Below are positions 37,385 through 49,051 of a stretch of 64,000 nt of DNA, one piece after another (within the stretch, counting starts at the first letter, position 1; every line of letters begins with the position of its first letter). Source of the DNA: Siphonodentalium dalli (taxonomy: Eukaryota; Mollusca; Scaphopoda; Gadilida; Siphonodentaliidae); the NCBI GenBank assembly GCA_032622095.1, contig CP136063.1, positions 27,590,987-27,654,986 of the forward strand, read 5' to 3'. Below the pieces are notes generated by a model that had not been told where the DNA came from, ran no database searches, and was given only the letters and a program-made list of their open reading frames with translations. The translations under genes were made by a program, and so were the position numbers.

Positions 37385-37863
37385 CCAAAAAGATTTTTAA
37401 CTTTAAAGAAATATTCGGACTAATAATATCGATATGGTGTCACAAGAAGCTTGTAAAGAAAAAATTATTCAAATCGGTTCATATTTGTTAAAGTTATTAA
37501 GTCAGACAGAATTGTCTAAGTCAAAATAAGTCGAAAATGAGGTGTAGTATTACGAAAAACAGTCTGAGCCAATCCCTAGCCGCATCATGTAGAGAGGGTA
37601 TTGTGAGAAGCATGTATACCAAAAATTATTGAAATCGGTTCATATTTGTTAAAGTTATTAAGTCAGACCGAACCGCAATTAGCATCATGCGGAGAGACCG
37701 TCCTAAGGAGATTGCATACACAAAATTATTGAAATCGGTTCATAGTTCGAGTTATGAGGTTGGACGGACGGACGGACGAACAAACAAACGGAGAAAGCAT
37801 GACGGACGGACGGACGCAGTCAATCCAGTATACCCCCCATTTTCTTCGAAAATGGGGGTATAA
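37385..37863. repeat. Dispersed repeat ending in a palindrome, with (GGAC)n
   Basis: AAATCGGTTCATATTTGTTA plus AAGTTATTAAGTCAGAC occurs twice (about 37470 and 37632), with a third partial copy near 37730. GGACGGACGGAC runs follow, and the element closes with a near-palindrome at 37829-37862 (arm TATACCCCCCATTTTC). The design of a palindromic terminus and receptor-like phrases parallels the 53-63 kb family. Confidence 0.75.
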
Positions 37864-37929
37864 TAAGTCATTTACTTAGGACAGTATAGTATCATCAAGG
37901 ATGTGGCAACTTGGGGTGGGTTTTTTTTG

Positions 37930-38135
37930 GGGGGGGGGTGCTGATCCTGACTCCCCCCATTATATAGCATTGTTGAAACAGTACAGTCGGGATGCATAAA
38001 AGTTCAACATTTGTCATTACCGCTTTATTAATGTATATCAATTCACAGTATGAACCCCTATTTTTCTATATAGCCCACCCCTTCCCAATTTATAATTTTT
38101 TTCATCGGTATAGTCGTGTTAGCTGTTACTGTTAC
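37930..38135. repeat. Left remnant of the 260-300 bp tandem repeat at 43 kb
   Basis: It aligns in direct orientation with 43045-43255. Shared blocks are TATAGCATTGTTGMAACAGT, TTCAACATTTGTCATTACCG and CATCGGTATAGTCGTGTTAK. It ends at TGTTAC, exactly where the 4.8-kb foldback element begins. The continuation of the unit (TACGTACATATTTTATC) appears on the other side of the element at 42952. Confidence 0.85.
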
Positions 38136-39009
38136 TAGTGTAGGTAGTTAGCGTTTTGATCAATACATGTCGGATAAAAGCGCCATTTTTTCATATCTTG
38201 TAGGACAGCATCTCTAGCCTAGGAATTTTCTCAAGAACCAACTTTTTGACCGACGTAGAGCCGAAAATTCAAGATGGCGTCCAAGATGGCCGCCGGTTTT
38301 ACGATGGTACACCTAATAGTTTTGCTTCTCAATTAGATATGTTAAACATAACGAATTCCACCCTATTATCTAAGAATGGTGGTTACCGAATAACAGCCCA
38401 CACTTTTAGTTGAAAAATGGCCACAATTATTCAAGATGGATGCCAAAATGGCGGCCAAAACATGGAAATGTTTGGTTTTGTCCTTATTTTTGTTTAAATA
38501 CTTTACAATTTTCGAGATAATATAAGAGAAGATATCAACAATGTGTTGATTATTCGATGGAATAACCTCTGTGAAAGAGTCATGCACACTAAAGGCGAAG
38601 TAGTATAGTTTGTTCTGGTACAAATGTGAGGTAGAATATATGCTATGTAAAATGAGCAAAATTATTCTAAGACAGGGTTTCATTCTGTAAATGCTTAGAA
38701 ACGAACCATGAATGGTTCTGATGTCTTCAATTCTATTTGTGACACTACTATATGGTTGGATCAATTGAATACAAATTTGAATATCGAGATTTTAACAAAT
38801 AAAAAATCAATTTAGTAGTGGATTTACCACGAAATTAGGAAACACCAAATGACAAAACCCATAATCGTCAAACTCAATTCGGTTCTCAAAATAGGAACAT
38901 ATTTATGGTATTCTGCAACACATCTTCATCATCGGGCCTCGTATTCAAATTACCAATACTTTGAAATTTGAAAATACACTTTGTTTTAATAAACTCTATT
39001 TAACAATTC

Positions 39010-39620
39010 ACTTCTCACAACCACATCTGCACAACTTCGTACATGGAAGTTTGCTTCTTGAACATTTGCACCTGGAACAAACCGATTTGCAAACACATTT
39101 AATCAACTCTGTGCACTCTTTAGCTGCTTCTGGGTTGTCATCCAAACAGTAACAAAAGAACCGCCAATCAATTTCCATCCAAAGACGTCAGGTACTGGAA
39201 ACTTTACATGTGCTATGGGGCTTACTAGTAGAGTCCAGATACCAGCCTGATATATATATATGTTGAACTGTGCTGAACATTTCATGTCTTGCTTCATTAA
39301 CTAAGGTCAATTTCACAGATTTGTCATAAACAATCACAACGAAATGCTAAATACACTCAAACAGTGGTGATGAAACATCAAGAACCACACACGGATTCCT
39401 CGTATGGGCGTCAAGCATTCTGTGAGCTAAGCTTTCCAAGCATCCAAAAATTGCGCTTACCCTTACCAAGGAAAAAGGGAGTTGAGTCGCATCCTGATAT
39501 CGGATGGAATATTGGAAGTACAGTTGAATTTTTGTTAGCCCATTGAATTGCACGTATCAACTATGTTGTATGTAACATGGGGTATAGACTTCTCGAAAGA
39601 CAAACAGTTTCAAATGTTTG
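39010..39620 (-). pseudogene. Inverted copy of the 3' half of the PIN-like gene (left arm)
   Basis: On the minus strand the left arm reads PIFHPISGCDSTPFFLGKGK near 39440-39505. It then reads KFPVPDVFGWKLIGGSFVTV at about 39145-39205 and, after a one-base shift, ELIKCVCKSVCSRCKCSRSK at about 39050-39110. These are the same blocks as in the right arm, in the same order on the opposite strand. At the site where the right arm has its 726-bp nested insertion, the left arm preserves the uninterrupted sequence. The N-terminal part of the gene is absent from this arm. Confidence 0.75.
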
Positions 39621-39778
39621 CATTGAAAAAGCATCGCATACAGATGTCCGAACATGATCACGATAATATATGTGTCAACAGTGTGCACAATAATCGAAAA
39701 TTATCGGTTTGTAGCATATGAAATATATGTTCTTCTCACACGAAAACCAGCGGTTCCCCATCTATATCGAAAGTGGGC

Positions 39779-41800
39779 GAAAGCAGGGGCGGTAATCAAT
39801 GTGACTTCCTAAGCTGCATGAAGGTCCCATCCGATTCAAACTACATAGACACTGCAGAGCCAAATCCAAAGGTCGAGTGTAAGGTGTTCGACGGGGGTGC
39901 TCTGATACACTTACTGAGACCTGAAGTCGGGCATACCTTCTCAATGTATATCAGCACAACGTTTATTCCATATGTTATGATGCAGCTCCCAGATAGTAGA
40001 ATACTTGACTTGGTTTTGGACAGGTAAATATAGGTTAGTATCAAAACAGGAACGTGAGAGAAACGTGGTTGTGGCATTCGATGTAAGGTGGGGGCTTACC
40101 ACAAAAATTCCACCGAATTGGAATGACTTTCTAAGAAACACCACCAACAAGCAAGTATTGTTTGCATTGGTCAATGAATGTCTCTTTAAATTGGAAACCC
40201 TAACAGGAAAAACCATCTTCACAACGGAGGATGACAACGCGGTCCTAATGTGGAACCTATTCTCTTTGGATGCACATATGAAGAAGCTGACAGTAAATTA
40301 GTCGGACATATATCTCATATGCTACAAACTCATTATTCATCGATTATTGTACAAGGATATTTACAAGGATATTATCGTGATTCTAGTGTGACATCTGCAT
40401 GCTAAGCTACTCCAATGCAAAGATTTGAAACGGTGTCTTTCGACAAGTCTAAATCCCATGTTATCCGCAACATAGTTGATATGTACAATTCAATTGGGCT
40501 CAGAAAATTCAACTGTGCTTCCAATATTCCATCATTTCCATGTGATATCAGGATGCGACTCAACTCCCCTTTTCTTTGGTAATGGTAAGCGCACATTTTG
40601 GGATGCTTGAAAAGCTTACCCAGAGCAACAGAATGCTTGATGTCAATTACGAGGAATCCTTTTGTGGTACTTGATGTTTCATCACCATTATTTGAGTGTA
40701 TTTAGCATCTCGTCGTGATTGTTTATGACAAATCTGCGAACCTGACCTCAGTTAATGAAGATAGACATGAAATGTTCAGCAAAGGCCGTGCACACGAACA
40801 GTTACCACCAAAGAAATTGTGCTACTAGTATACATCAGGCTGGTATATGGACTGTAAGCCCCATAATAGATGCAAAGTTTCCAGCACCAGACTCACTGGA
40901 GGGAAACTGTTTCACAAGAATCGATTCTATCGCCTTTTCGGTTTTGTATCTATCGAACTAAGGCCCGACTCTTTCGCGATTTAACACAACTGTTTTCAAA
41001 GTGTTGACCGCCATTTATACACTAAATGTCAAAACAGATCTATTTTCTAAACAAATATCCGTAGATTAGGTCTTTGCTCGTGCTTATTGATGATAATAAT
41101 GCGAAATCAGCTATTTTTGTGCACACTTTGAGGCATAATGCGTTTTTGTGCATTTCCTATGTAAATTAAGCAGCAATTTGATGATAAGTTTATCGGCCTT
41201 GATACTTTTAGTTGGGCTGGAACATGTCTCATTGTGTGATCGAACACCAGGACATTATATTAACCTATAATGTTCGATCATAAAACCTAACAAGTTCCAG
41301 CCCAATTTAAATGTGATGAGGCTGAAAATCTGAGCATTAAACTGTTGCTTAATTCTCGTGGGAAATACACACAAATGCACGTCTCTAAATGTGCACCACA
41401 ATCAGCTATTGCATTGCTATCATCACTAAGCACGTACAAAGACCTAATCTGTCGATTGTTATTGGAGAATACTTTCTGTATTGACATTCAGTGTATAAAC
41501 AGCCTATCAAAACTTTGAATATTTTTTAACAAACCGCGAAAGAGTCGGAACTTATTTGATAGAGACGGAACCGGAAGGGTGATATAATCGATTCTGGTGA
41601 AACAGTTTTCCCCCAGTGTGACTACTTCGGGTGGAAATTTATTGACGATTCTTTTGTTCTTGTATGGTTGACAACCACAGAGGTGGTTAGAGTGCGCACC
41701 GAATTGATTAAATTTGTTTGCAAATCGGTTTGTTCCAGGTGCAAATGTTCAAAAAGCAAACTTCCATGTATGTGATTGTGAGTAGTGAATTGTTCAATTC
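39779..41800 (+). pseudogene. PIN-like / Cys-rich-tailed mobile-element protein, broken
   Basis: Pieces appear in order on the plus strand. At about 39870-40027 is KVFDGGALIHLLRPEVGHTF. At 40005-40301 come IPPNWNDFLRNTTNKQVLFA and TGKTIFTTEDDNAV. At 40271-40330, shifted by one, is CTYEEADSKLVGHISHML. At about 40536-40615 is HVISGCDSTPLFFGNGKRTF, then W-D-A and a stop in place of Trp. After the nested insertion, at about 41690-41790, a Cys-rich tail reads KFVCKSVCSRCKCSKSKLPC. The D-G-G-A-x-I-H start, E-E-A-D, S-G-C-D and C-x-C tail match a widespread family of uncharacterised repeat-encoded proteins in aquatic invertebrates. Calling the N-terminus PIN-like is inference. Frameshifts and insertions kill this copy. 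Confidence 0.6.
40894..41619. mobile_element. 726-bp nested foldback MITE
   Basis: The element is almost entirely palindromic. The left end CACTGGAGGGAAACTGTTTC matches the reverse complement of the right end ACACTGGGGGAAAACTGTTT. The arms stay alignable through CCGACTCTTTCGCG and GATTAGGTCTTTG, up to a centre near 41250. GACT lies on both sides (40890-40893 and 41620-41623). The left arm of the host element keeps the empty site, so this is a real later insertion. Confidence 0.85.
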
Positions 41801-41832
41801 AGTTTATTAAAACAAAGTGTATTTTCAAATTT

Positions 41833-42110
41833 ACTGATCCCATCTTCCCATCACATGGCCCCCTGGATTATATCCCAGCAACAATATAACACTCAAAATT
41901 ATACATATGCATATATATGCAATACATTGCACTAATGTATATATTATTGAATCTGCGCTATTCGCATGATTGTGTTTCATGTTATGTTGCTGAAATAATT
42001 GAGGACACTAAATGATACAAGGAAATAATATTATTTCTTACTCCGATCTCAACTATACTTTCGGGTATACGCTTCAATCATGTTGTGTATAATTAGACAT
42101 AAAAACACTG
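41833..42110. mobile_element. 278-bp insertion with AATTT duplication
   Basis: The opposite arm of the host element (38946-38990 on the minus strand) reads straight through this site. Here AATTT occurs at 41828-41832 and again at 42111-42115, flanking sequence that has no counterpart in the left arm. I see no terminal inverted repeats and no coding capacity, so the class is unknown. Confidence 0.65.
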
Positions 42111-42954
42111 AATTTAAGTATTGGTAATTTGAATACGAGGCCTGATGATGAAGATATGTTGCATAATACCTTCCATATGTTCTTGTTTTTTAGAACTAAA
42201 TTGAGTTTGATGAGTAGGGGGTCTGTCATTTAGTGTTTCCTAATTTCGTGGTAAATCCACTACTAAATTGATTTTTTATTTGTAAACATCTCGACATACA
42301 AATGTTTATTCAATTGATCCAACCATATAGTAGTGTCGCAAATGGAATTGATGACATCAGGGTCATTCGCGGTTGGTTATTAAGCATTTACAGAATGAAA
42401 CACAGTCTGACAATAATTTCATTTATTTTATATAGCACATATTCTACCTCACATTTCTACCAGAACGAACAATACTGCTTCACCTTTAATGTGCATAACT
42501 CTTCCACAGAAATTATCCCATCGAATAATGAACACATAGTTGATATCTTCTCTTATATTATCTCGAAAATTGTAAAGTATTTAAAATTAAAATAAGGAAA
42601 AAACACAATTTCTCATGTTTTGGCCGCCATTTTGGCATCCATATTGAATAATTGTGGCCATTTTTCAACTAAAAGTCGCGGTTGGTATTCTATGAACACT
42701 ATTATTAGATAGTGTTGAGGAATTCTTATATTTACCATATCAAATCAAGAAGCAAATCTATTAGGTGTGCCACCGTCAAACCGGCGGCCATCTTGGGCGC
42801 CATCTTGAATTTTCGGCTCTACGTCGGTCGAAAAGTTGGTTCTTGAGAAAATTCCTAGACTAGAGATGCTGTCCTACAAGATACTAAAAAATGGCGCTTT
42901 TATCCGACTTGTATCGATCCGAGCATTTTTTGTCACTAACTACCTACACTATAC

Positions 42955-43735
42955 GTACATATTTTATCATGTGATACTAATTTGTATTGTACTTCTATAG
43001 AAGTCCATAAATTATTATTCTGGCACTATCTATAGAGATAGAGATAATTCAGATCCTGACCCCCCCCATATTTTATAGCATTGTTGCAACAGTACAGTCA
43101 AGATGCATTATAGTTCAACATTTGTCATTACCGCTTTACTAATTTATATCGGTTCACAGTACATGTATGAACCCCTATTTCCCCATATAGCCCACCCCTG
43201 CCCCCCCCAATTTATGAATTTTTCATCGGTATAGTCGTGTTATCTGTTACGTACATATTTTATCATGTGTTAATAATTTGTATATATTACTATATACATG
43301 TATGTACATCAATTGCTATTCCTTTCTATAGAGATAGAGATAATTCAGATTCCGACCCCCCCTTATCGTATAGCCTTTGCGCGACAGCTCAGTCGCGATG
43401 TAATATGTGTCAACATTGGTCGTTATCGCTCTAATAATTTATATCAGTTCATCTGAATTAACCCCTATTTCTCCATATATCCATCCCCACCCAATTCATT
43501 TATTTGTAACATCGGTATAGTCTCCTTACGTAGATATTTTATTGTATTGTATTTATTTTTTGTATTGTACTTCTATAGAAGTCCATAAATTATTAGAGAT
43601 AGAGATAATTCAGATCCTGACCCCCCCCCCTTTTATAGCATTGTTGCAACAGTACAGTCGAGATGCATTTTGTTCAACATTTGTCATTACACTTTACTAA
43701 TTTATATCAGTCGCGATGCATTATGTGTGAACATT
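42955..43735. repeat. Tandem repeat of 260-300 bp, about three units
   Basis: ATAGAGATAGAGATAATTCA starts units at about 43028 and 43328, with a shortened start near 43589. Each has a C-run, TATAGCATTGTTGCAACAGT or a variant, ATGAACCCCTATTTCYCCAT and CATCGGTATAGTC. The array continues leftward as 37930-38135, separated by the foldback element. Confidence 0.85.
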
Positions 43736-43740
43736 GGTCG

Positions 43741-45185
43741 TTATCAAAATATTTGCTAAATATATATGCCCAGTGACTGTTTTAGTCCAATTAGAACAAT
43801 GGGGACCCCTTAATTCTCTACATTCTTTGACAATTTTATCATTTTTAATATGTGTTAAGCCAATGCATTCTCTTATATATGCGAGGCGACCTATGGTCGA
43901 CTCGCATATATAAGAGAATGCATTGGCACAGGGCCGTTCTGTTGGGTAAAGGGTTAATTTGGCAGAAACATGGGATGTTAATATGACAATATTTGCCAAA
44001 TTTATATGCCCAGTGACTGTTTTAGTCCAATTAGAACAACGGGGACCCCTTAATTTAGCAGAAACATGGGATATTATGACAATATTTGCAAAAATTTATA
44101 TGCCCAGTGACTGTTTTAATCCAATTAGATCAATGGGGACCCCTTAATTTGGCAGAAACGTGGGGTGTTATCAGTGTTATGACAATATTTGCAGAATTGA
44201 TATGCACAGTGACTGTTTTAGTCCAATTAGAACAATGGTTACCACTTAATTTGGCAGAAACATGGGATGTTATGACAATATTTGCAGAATTGATATGCCC
44301 AGTGACTGTTTTAGTCCAATTAGAACAATGGGGACCCCTTAATTTGGCAGAAACATGGGATCTTATTACAATATTTGCAGAATGTATATTCCCAGTGACT
44401 GTTTTATTCCAATTACATGTAGATCAATGGGGACCCCTTAATTTGGCAGAAACATGGGTGTTATCAGTGTTATGACAATATTTGCAGAATTGATATGCCC
44501 ATTGACTGTTTTAATCCAATGAGAACAACGGGGCCCCTTAATTTAGCAGAAACGTGGGATATTATCATTATTATGACAATATTTGCAAAAATGTATATGC
44601 CCAGTGACTGTTTTAATCCAATTAGATCAATGGGGACCTATTAATTTGGCAGAAACATGGGGTGTTATGACAATATTTGCAGAATTGATATGCACAGTGA
44701 CTGTCGTAATTCCATTAGAAGAATGGAGACCCCTTAATTTGGCAGAAACATGGGATGTTATGACAATATTTGCAGAATTTATATGGCCAGTGACTGTTTT
44801 AGTCCAATTAGAACAATGGGAACCCCTTAATTTGGCAGAAACATGGGATCTTATGACAATATTTGCAGAATTTATATGCCCAGTGACTGTTTTAGTCTAA
44901 TTAGAACAACGAGGACACCTTAATTTGGCAGAAACATGGGATGTTATGACAATATTTGCAGAATTTATATGCCCAGTGACTGTTTTATTCCAATTAGAAC
45001 AATGGGGAGCCCTTAATTTGGCAAAAACATGTGATGTTATGACGATATTTATAGAATGTATATGCCCAGTGACTGTTTTAATCCAGTTAGAACAATGGGG
45101 ACCCCTTAATTTAGCAGAAACATGGGATATTATGACAATATTTGCAAACATTTATATGCCCAGTGACTGTTTTAATCCAGTTAAG
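43741..45185. repeat. 93-bp satellite array, about 14 units
   Basis: The unit contains GACAATATTTGCAGAATTKA, TATGCCCAGTGACTGTTTTA, GTCCAATTAGAACAATGGGG, ACCCCTTAATTTGGCAGAAA and CATGGGATGTTAT. Since 93 is 31 codons, long ORFs (44086-44475, 44583-44900, 44925-45371) repeat a 31-residue motif such as MTIFAELICPVTVLVQLEQW. Units differ by indels that break the frame between ORFs, which argues against a selected protein. Confidence 0.93.
43859..43927. repeat. Near-perfect 69-bp hairpin inside the 93-bp array
   Basis: A perfect 27-bp inverted repeat (43859-43885 with 43901-43927, arm starting GCCAATGCATTCTCTTATAT) encloses a 15-bp loop. The loop itself pairs as CGACC-TAT-GGTCG after one G/A mismatch. 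The result is a 33-position stem with a 3-nt loop. It sits in sequence that interrupts the first array unit. It could be a small palindromic insertion, or a transcript with pre-miRNA-like shape if expressed. Confidence 0.9.
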
Positions 45186-45249
45186 CATCCCATTGTGTAT
45201 CGATTGCATCACTTGACATATGTACATGCACTTAATTTGGGGGACATGT

Positions 45250-45380
45250 CTCTATTCCGAAGGTTCGCTATTCCGAAGGATCGTTATTCAGAAGGTTATA
45301 TTTGCAATTCCGAAGGTTCACTATATTCCGAATCCGAAGGTTCGCTATTCCGACGGTACGCTATTCCATAGGTACGCTGT
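45250..45380. repeat. Short tandem repeat of TTCCGAAGGTTCGCTA type
   Basis: Variants of TTCCGAAGGTTCGCTA recur about seven times with small changes (GGATCGTTATT, GACGGTACGCTATT). It is a low-order minisatellite read through by two overlapping ORFs. Confidence 0.85.
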
Positions 45381-46704
45381 TCTGATAATGATGGAAAAGC
45401 CGTACAAAACAATGGAACCCTCAATTCAATGTCCTCATAGTATTAAACATCCATACCAAATTTCATTGTTATACATGTACCTCATATTAAAAGGCTATGC
45501 CTAATTTCCCATAGCTTTGTGTGACCCACATTATGTGAGTAGAGGGGGATGCCCAAAAGCAGAAGAGTCCACACATAGAGGTACATGTACCATATCTTAC
45601 CCACCGGATGGGGATCCAAGCACAGAGTATCTGAATGTTTACTGTTGCAATATATGTAAACATACTAGTACCAGTAGTCCAGTACACACAAGTCAACCTG
45701 ACATACAATGTATCTGTAGGTGAGTTAGAATCTATAGCCATGTACGATCGGGAGTACTACTACATGTACATACTGAGAATGTATGATTATGTTGTGTGCC
45801 AGTGTGAATATATTTATATGCATGTACCCGTAATGGTGTGAAATCCCACCCCCCCCACCCAGCCCCACCAAGAAAAATATTTCAAAGTAATATACATGTA
45901 CATATGTATCTAGATTCCAAAATCACCCAGCCCCACCAAGAAAAATATTTCAAAGTAATATACATACATGTATGTATCTAGATTCCAAACTCTTCATGTC
46001 TATTGTACTTGGTATACCTTATACATGTAACTTATATATACTTATCTGCTAAAAGATCTCCCAGTTATTCTTTCTTCAGAGACAACAGTGCACTGGATTC
46101 GTATACCAGTATACTGGTAATAATATCTGAAATACCAAAGAGAAGGTGCTGTTGTGTACGCATGCTACTGCCAGGTACATGTACATGAGGAACCTTATGA
46201 ATATTCCATCTAAATATTCATTTACTGGTATATCAAGACGATTCAAGAGCCCTGACAAAGTTAAGAGATAAGAGACATTAAAGCATGACAGGCACATATC
46301 AAATTCTGGATGTGTCATTCTGATGAATACCAGTACATGTAACGTATATACCGGTATACATGAACATGTATGTTAAACCTTAAGGTACATGTACATGTAC
46401 ATTATTTTAATCAGATGATACATTTATACAGGTACATGTACATTAAATCTGTTGTCGGGACATACTGGTGTGAACACATGTACACGTGTGATACTGCTAT
46501 CAGTATATGAAAGAGAAGTCATTTGTCACGTGGACATAGAGAAAGATGGAGAAGATGTCTAACTGGTCCCTGCATTAAAGATACATGTACTTTAGCGTTG
46601 GCATTGTGCACATGTACCGTACTGTACATGTACCTTTATTGCTGTTGAAAAGGTCACAACAGTTAAAATCACCATAAACAGAAAGAATATTATGTTTAGA
46701 CATA
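45381..46704. other. ACATGTAC-rich DNA with a 68-bp tandem duplication; no gene
   Basis: A 68-bp unit starting ACCCAGCCCCACCAAGAAAA occurs at 45857 and 45925. The region is full of TACATGTAC and ACCGGTA palindromic words (for example 46383-46402). No convincing coding region was found. Confidence 0.6.
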
Positions 46705-48371
46705 CCGGTGTAACACGATATCTCCCCCCCTGGGTATCTTCCCCCCACCCTGGGTATCTTCCCCCCACTCGTACATTTTTTTCACTCACTTATTTTATAT
46801 TAGTATGGTAAGAAATGCTGAGAAAACTATTAAAAAAAAAAATTGTGGTTATTTTGAAGTTTAACTTAACCCAATAATAGCATAAATATGTCAAAATATT
46901 ACCTTATGATTCTATCGTTTAATTTGCTTTATATAGTCATGAAATGGCGAGAAATTAACTTTATATGAGCAAAATTATATATTTTATAGAGTAAAAATTT
47001 TGGGTGGGGGGGGGGGGGGAGTTACACAGGCCTGAGTATCGTCCCCCCACCCAGCACCTACATATGACAAAAATTAAACGTATGATTTTATTTCTCAATT
47101 TGCTTCATATAGTTATGAAATGGCGAGAAATTAACTTTATATGAGCAAAATTTGATAGAGTAAGAATTTGGGGTGGGGGGAAGATACCCAGGCCTGAGTA
47201 TCTTCCCCCCACCCAGCGCCTACATATGAAAAAATTAAACAAATGATTTTATTGCTTAATTTTCTTTATATAGTCATGAAATGGCGAGAAATTAACTTTA
47301 TGTGAGAACAATTTGATAGAGTAAGAATTTGGGGTGGGGGGGAATACCCAGGCCTGAGTATCACCCCCCCCCCACCCAGCACCTACATATGACAAAAATT
47401 AAACATGATTTTATTGCTTAATTTGCTTTATATATAGTCATGAAATGGCGAGAAATTAACTTTATGTGAGAACAATTTGATAGAGTAAGAATTTTGGGTG
47501 GGGGGAAGATACCCAGGCCTGAGTATCTTCCCCCCCCCACCCAGCACCTACTTATGACAAAAATTAAACATATGATTTTATTGCTTAATTTGCTTTATAT
47601 GTAGTCATGAAATGGCGAGAAATTAACTTTATGTGAGAACAATTTGATAGAGTAAGAATTTGGGGTGTGGGGGGATACCCATGCCTGAGTATCTCCCCCC
47701 AGCTACATATGACAAAAATTAAACGTATGATTTTATTGCTTTAAATGGTCATGATATGGTCAGAAATTAACTTTTTATGACAAAAAGTTGATAGAGTAGG
47801 AATTTGGTGTGGGGGAGAGGCCTGAGTATCACCCCCTCACCCAGCAGCAGAATTAAAAATATATATATATATATATAAGTTTATTTCGCCATTTCATAAC
47901 TATATAAAGCAGGCCTGGGTATCTTCCCCCCACCCCAAATTCTTACTCTATCAAATTTTGCTCATATAAAGTTAATTTCTCGCCATTTCATAACTATATA
48001 AATCAAATTAAGCAATAAAATCATACGTTTAATTTTTGTCATATATAGCCACGGGGTGGGGAGAAGATACTCAGGCCTGGATATTTCCCCCCAACCCCAA
48101 ATTCTTACTCTATTAAATTGTTCTCATATAAAGTTAATTTCTCGCCATTTAATGACAATATAAAGCAAAATCGTAAGGTAAAATTTTGACATACATGTAT
48201 TTATGCTATTGTGTGAGGGGTTAAGTTAAACATCAAAATAAAAAAACATTAAACAAATTTTTTTAATAGTTTTCTCGGCATTTCTTACCATAATAATATA
48301 AAATAAGTGAGGAAAAAAATATATATGAGTGGGGGGGGAGATACCCAGGGGGAGATAAACTGTTACACCGG
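46705..48371. mobile_element. TA-flanked foldback element with internal minisatellite
   Basis: The ends CCGGTGTAACACGATATCTC and (reverse complement) CCGGTGTAACAGTTTATCTC are inverted copies flanked by TA. Inside, a unit of about 162-166 bp is repeated in direct orientation from about 46860 to 47850; GGCCTGAGTATC marks units near 47029, 47191, 47351, 47516 and 47818. The same unit then appears inverted from 47910 to 48200. Shared blocks are ATGGCGAGAAATTAACTTTA and GGGTGGGGGGAAGATACCCA. It looks like a Tc1/mariner-type MITE whose interior expanded. Confidence 0.85.
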
Positions 48372-48950
48372 TACAATACATGTGCAGTACATGTGTACCG
48401 GTATGTAAAGTGTATGCGATAAAGTACAATCAACACAGGAGAAGGCAGGGAAACCCAACTGAATGAACTATGGTTAAAACTTCAACCAAGCTGTTTACTA
48501 GTACATGTACAACTTACCAATGTGCTATGACATCTCCCCCCATGTACCGGTACATGTTAAGTTACCATACCTTACCGGTATATCTTCCCATTTTCACCAA
48601 TGACAGTTTTTCGTAGTCACATGGTCACGTAGAATGAGAGTAATTGGCCATTCAATATTGAGGTAAACAAAATTCAGGTGCAGGGGAGGGGTGGATAGAC
48701 CGGGTAATTTTCAACAACAAAATTCTGAATTATAATGCCTCTGGCAAAGAAAAAACATCCTTCATTGTCAGAAATGATATTTTTTTCTGAGTCACATAGT
48801 AATATTGAAAGATAAAATGATACCACTGGTAACTGGCCACCTTACAGTAAGAACAGCCAGTCAATGACTGTGCGGTCGCTCACCAGACAGCAAAGACTGA
48901 TAATACTGGGACTCTGGAGACCATAACTGTACATGTAGTTTTATTTAACT

Positions 48951-49051
48951 GTTAGCCGGTAGAGCCATGATGTAGTTGCATTTCGGCCGCTGTGGCAATG
49001 CTAACTGCACCGCAGTTACATGTAAGTGGACACTTGTTTTGTCCAGCAGGG
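48951..49051. repeat. Half copy of the TA-flanked foldback MITE family
   Basis: It aligns with the right halves of 50564-50927 and 51030-51346: GTTAGCCGGTAGAGCC, GTAGTTGCATTTCGGCCGC and GGACACTTGTTTTGTCCAGC followed by AGGG. The left half is missing. Confidence 0.8.

Larger units (their letters stand above)
38136..42951. mobile_element. 4.8-kb foldback element with long inverted arms and a PIN-like gene
   Basis: Both ends read TAGTGTAGGTAGTTAG inward, a perfect 16-bp match. The arms (38136 to about 39733 and about 40305 to 42951) are imperfect reverse complements throughout. TAC flanks both sides, at 38133-38135 and 42952-42954, and the flanking tandem repeat is continuous once the element and one TAC are removed. 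The right arm is about 1 kb longer only because it carries two later insertions (40894-41619 and 41833-42110). Without them it is about 1.63 kb against 1.60 kb. The central 570 bp and right arm encode one broken gene. The left arm is an inverted copy of that gene's 3' half. Confidence 0.88.

Noticed and set aside
38366-38764. ORF shared by both arms of the foldback element (38366-38764 minus, 42302-42595 plus) as a second gene
   Set aside because: It is conserved only because the arms are copies. It lies downstream of the Cys-rich tail, has no recognised domain, and the two versions end differently.
44086-45371. Protein with 31-residue repeats in the 93-bp array
   Set aside because: Frames stay open only because 93 is divisible by 3. 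Indels between units break the frame, and the same region has open frames on the other strand.
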